This document shows, piece after piece, positions 62,596 to 64,000 of a DNA stretch of 64,000 nucleotides. The notes under the pieces were generated by a model. That model was not told the DNA's origin. It did not search any database and saw only the letters and a list, made by a program, of their open reading frames with translations. Numbering within the stretch: the stretch's first letter is position 1; each line of letters begins with the position of its first letter. The translations under genes were made by a program, and so were the position numbers. The DNA comes from Halomonas sp. A11-A (GTDB lineage Bacteria > Pseudomonadota > Gammaproteobacteria > Pseudomonadales > Halomonadaceae), in the NCBI RefSeq assembly GCF_003182195.1, contig NZ_QGTM01000007.1, positions 1 to 64,000 on the forward strand, in the 5' to 3' direction.

Positions 62596-62973
62596 ATGTC
62601 GACGCTTGCACGTCTGGTCTATATCGCCATCGCCTGGGTCAGCTTCGGCCTGGGCGTGATCGGCGTCTTCGTGCCGCTGATGCCCACCACCTGCTTCATG
62701 CTGCTGGCGGTGTGGGCCGCCTCGAGGGGTTCGCCCCGCTTCGCCCTGTGGATCCGCGCGCACCCGCGCTTCGGCCCCACCGTGGTGGCCTGGGAAGGGG
62801 AGCGGGCGATTCCCCGCCATGCCAAGTGCCTGGCCGCCGGCATGCTCGCCTTCTCCATGCTGGTGCTGGCACTCACCGTCAGCCTGCTGTGGCTCAAGCT
62901 GGCGCTGATCGGCGGGCTCTCCCTGCTCGGCCTGTGGATCATCACCCGCCCCGAGCCGGCACTCGGCCGCTAG
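62596..62973 (+). CDS. ybaN: DUF454 (YbaN-like) inner-membrane protein
   Basis: The 125-aa membrane protein has helices at VYIAIAWVSFGLGVIGVFVP, MLLAVWAASRGS, MLAFSMLVLALTVSLLWLK and LIGGLSLLGLWIITR. The motif GVFVPLMPTTCFMLLA is diagnostic of DUF454/YbaN. Function unknown. The start at 62596 follows AGGGAG. Confidence 0.88.
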   Translation: MSTLARLVYIAIAWVSFGLGVIGVFVPLMPTTCFMLLAVWAASRGSPRFALWIRAHPRFGPTVVAWEGERAIPRHAKCLAAGMLAFSMLVLALTVSLLWLKLALIGGLSLLGLWIITRPEPALGR

Positions 62974-63012
62974 CGGGGGCCGCCTCGGCCTGTCGGGCGG
63001 GGGCGCCTCGAG

Positions 63013-63056
63013 CGGGTCTCTGAGGGGTCTCTGAGGGGTCTTTGAGAGGCCTTTGA
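63013..63056 (+). repeat. Four 11-bp tandem repeats before pepN
   Basis: Units cgggtctctga, ggggtctctga, ggggtctttga and gaggcctttga follow one another. They lie 55-100 bp before the pepN start and could affect its promoter. Divergence between units shows the array is not recent. Confidence 0.85.
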
Positions 63057-63111
63057 GATAGAAGGGGCGGGCGCCGTACAATGGGAGCCATTTCCGACAG
63101 GAGCTTCCCGA

Positions 63112-64000
63112 ATGTCCGATCCCCAGGCGACCCATCTCAGCGACTACCGCCCCCCGGCCTACCGCGTGACCCGCACCGAGCTGACCTTCGACCTCGACCC
63201 CGCCGCTACCCGGGTCAAGGCGCGCCTGCATCTGGAGCGCCATCCCGAGGGCGAGGCCGGTGATCCGCTGCAGCTGCACGGCGAGGGGCTGGCCCTCAAG
63301 GCCATCGCCCTGGATGGCGAGCCGCTCGACGCGGATGAGTATGCGCTGAGCGAGAGCGGACTGACCGTCCATCGGGTACCGGAGCGCTTCCACCTCGACA
63401 CCGAGGTGGAGATCGCCCCGGAGGCCAATACCGCCCTGGAGGGGCTCTACCAGTCCAACGGCATGTACTGCACCCAGTGCGAGGCCGAAGGCTTCCGGCG
63501 CATCACCTTCTATCCCGACCGCCCCGACGTCATGGCGACCTTCACCACCACGCTGATCGGCGACGCCGAGCGCGAGCCGGTGCTGCTCTCCAACGGCAAC
63601 CCGGTGGAGCGCGGCCAGCTGCCGAATGGCCGCCACTTCGCCACCTGGGAGGACCCGCACCCCAAGCCGAGCTATCTCTTCGCGCTGGTGGCCGGCGACC
63701 TGAAGAAGGTCGAGGACACCTTCACCACCCTGAGCGGACGCGAGGTGACCCTGCAGATCTGGGTCGAGGAGGAGAACCTCGGCAAGACCGACCACGCCAT
63801 GGCCTCGCTCAAGCGCGCCATGGCATGGGACGAGGAGGCCTATGGCCGCGAGTATGACCTCGACCTCTTCATGATCGTGGCGGTGAACGACTTCAACATG
63901 GGTGCCATGGAGAACAAGGGGCTCAACATCTTCAACTCGGCGGCGGTGCTGACCCACCCCCACACCGCCACCGACGCCGCCTTCCAGCGGGTCGAGAGCA
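63112..64000 (+). CDS. pepN: Aminopeptidase N (5' part, cut by window end)
   Basis: The open frame from ATG 63112 runs off the window after 296 codons. It shows the M1-family N-terminal beta domain (DYRPPAYRVTRTELTFDLDP), GLYQSNGMYCTQCEAEGFRR, FYPDRPDVMATFTT and the substrate-binding motif NMGAMENKGLNIF (GAMEN near residue 264). The zinc motif HExxH should follow just outside. It is a cytoplasmic zinc aminopeptidase. The upstream tandem repeats may influence its promoter. Confidence 0.96.
   Translation, partial: MSDPQATHLSDYRPPAYRVTRTELTFDLDPAATRVKARLHLERHPEGEAGDPLQLHGEGLALKAIALDGEPLDADEYALSESGLTVHRVPERFHLDTEVEIAPEANTALEGLYQSNGMYCTQCEAEGFRRITFYPDRPDVMATFTTTLIGDAEREPVLLSNGNPVERGQLPNGRHFATWEDPHPKPSYLFALVAGDLKKVEDTFTTLSGREVTLQIWVEEENLGKTDHAMASLKRAMAWDEEAYGREYDLDLFMIVAVNDFNMGAMENKGLNIFNSAAVLTHPHTATDAAFQRVES

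Overview
The window looks like chromosomal DNA of a halophilic gammaproteobacterium, most likely Halomonadaceae (Halomonas-like). The basis is high GC, gammaproteobacterial housekeeping gene order (nudF-yqiB-cpdA; yqiA-parE-parC; epmB/efp/epmA/psd/rsgA/orn/queG/nnr/tsaE/amiB/mutL/miaA/hfq/hflXKC/purA) and a bacterial voltage-gated sodium channel. The assignment is an inference from content; no search was run.

Layout. 1-1.4 kb: the last 40 codons and right end of an IS200/IS605-type TnpB element, an unrecognised gene, and tRNA-Arg(CCU) with a clear promoter. 1.5-6.9 kb: cmoM-rsmC, greB, a periplasmic TPR protein, and nudF-yqiB-cpdA. 6.9-11.5 kb: cysD and cysN, separated by an unusual 164-bp spacer, an App1-type lipid phosphatase, and a solitary proteasome-like Ntn-hydrolase. 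11.6-24.6 kb: an accessory block flanked by an intact YugP-type zinc peptidase gene and a decayed second copy of it. It holds a dead transposase, a five-gene envelope module (HlyD-type fusion protein, RbbA-type ABC protein, YhhJ-type permease, periplasmic alpha/beta hydrolase, MlaA lipoprotein), an old yellow enzyme, an ohr-gpx-ohrR peroxide operon and an aldo/keto reductase. 24.6-25.2 kb: a MazEF-like toxin-antitoxin pair with a perfect palindromic operator. 25.2-35.1 kb: cmoB-cmoA, pgi, yqiA-parE, parC, serB. 35.1-64 kb: a sodium channel, leuA with an apparent leucine attenuator, the EF-P modification genes, and the large orn-to-purA housekeeping cluster. The end carries cobO, a RimK/RLAN ATP-grasp protein divergent from a GNAT gene, yajQ, ybaN and the start of pepN.

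Genes that work together: cmoM, cmoA and cmoB together make mcmo5U in tRNA although they lie 24 kb apart; efp, epmA and epmB form the EF-P lysylation set; ohr, gpx and ohrR form a peroxide-response unit; hfq, hflX, hflK and hflC sit in the classical order.

The most distinctive undescribed-looking signal is a family of five 104-bp intergenic elements (parE/parC, parC/serB, leuA/epmB, epmA/psd, mutL/miaA). Each lies 6-57 bp after a stop codon, in the same orientation relative to that gene. Each folds into the same three-stem shape, with compensating base changes between copies.
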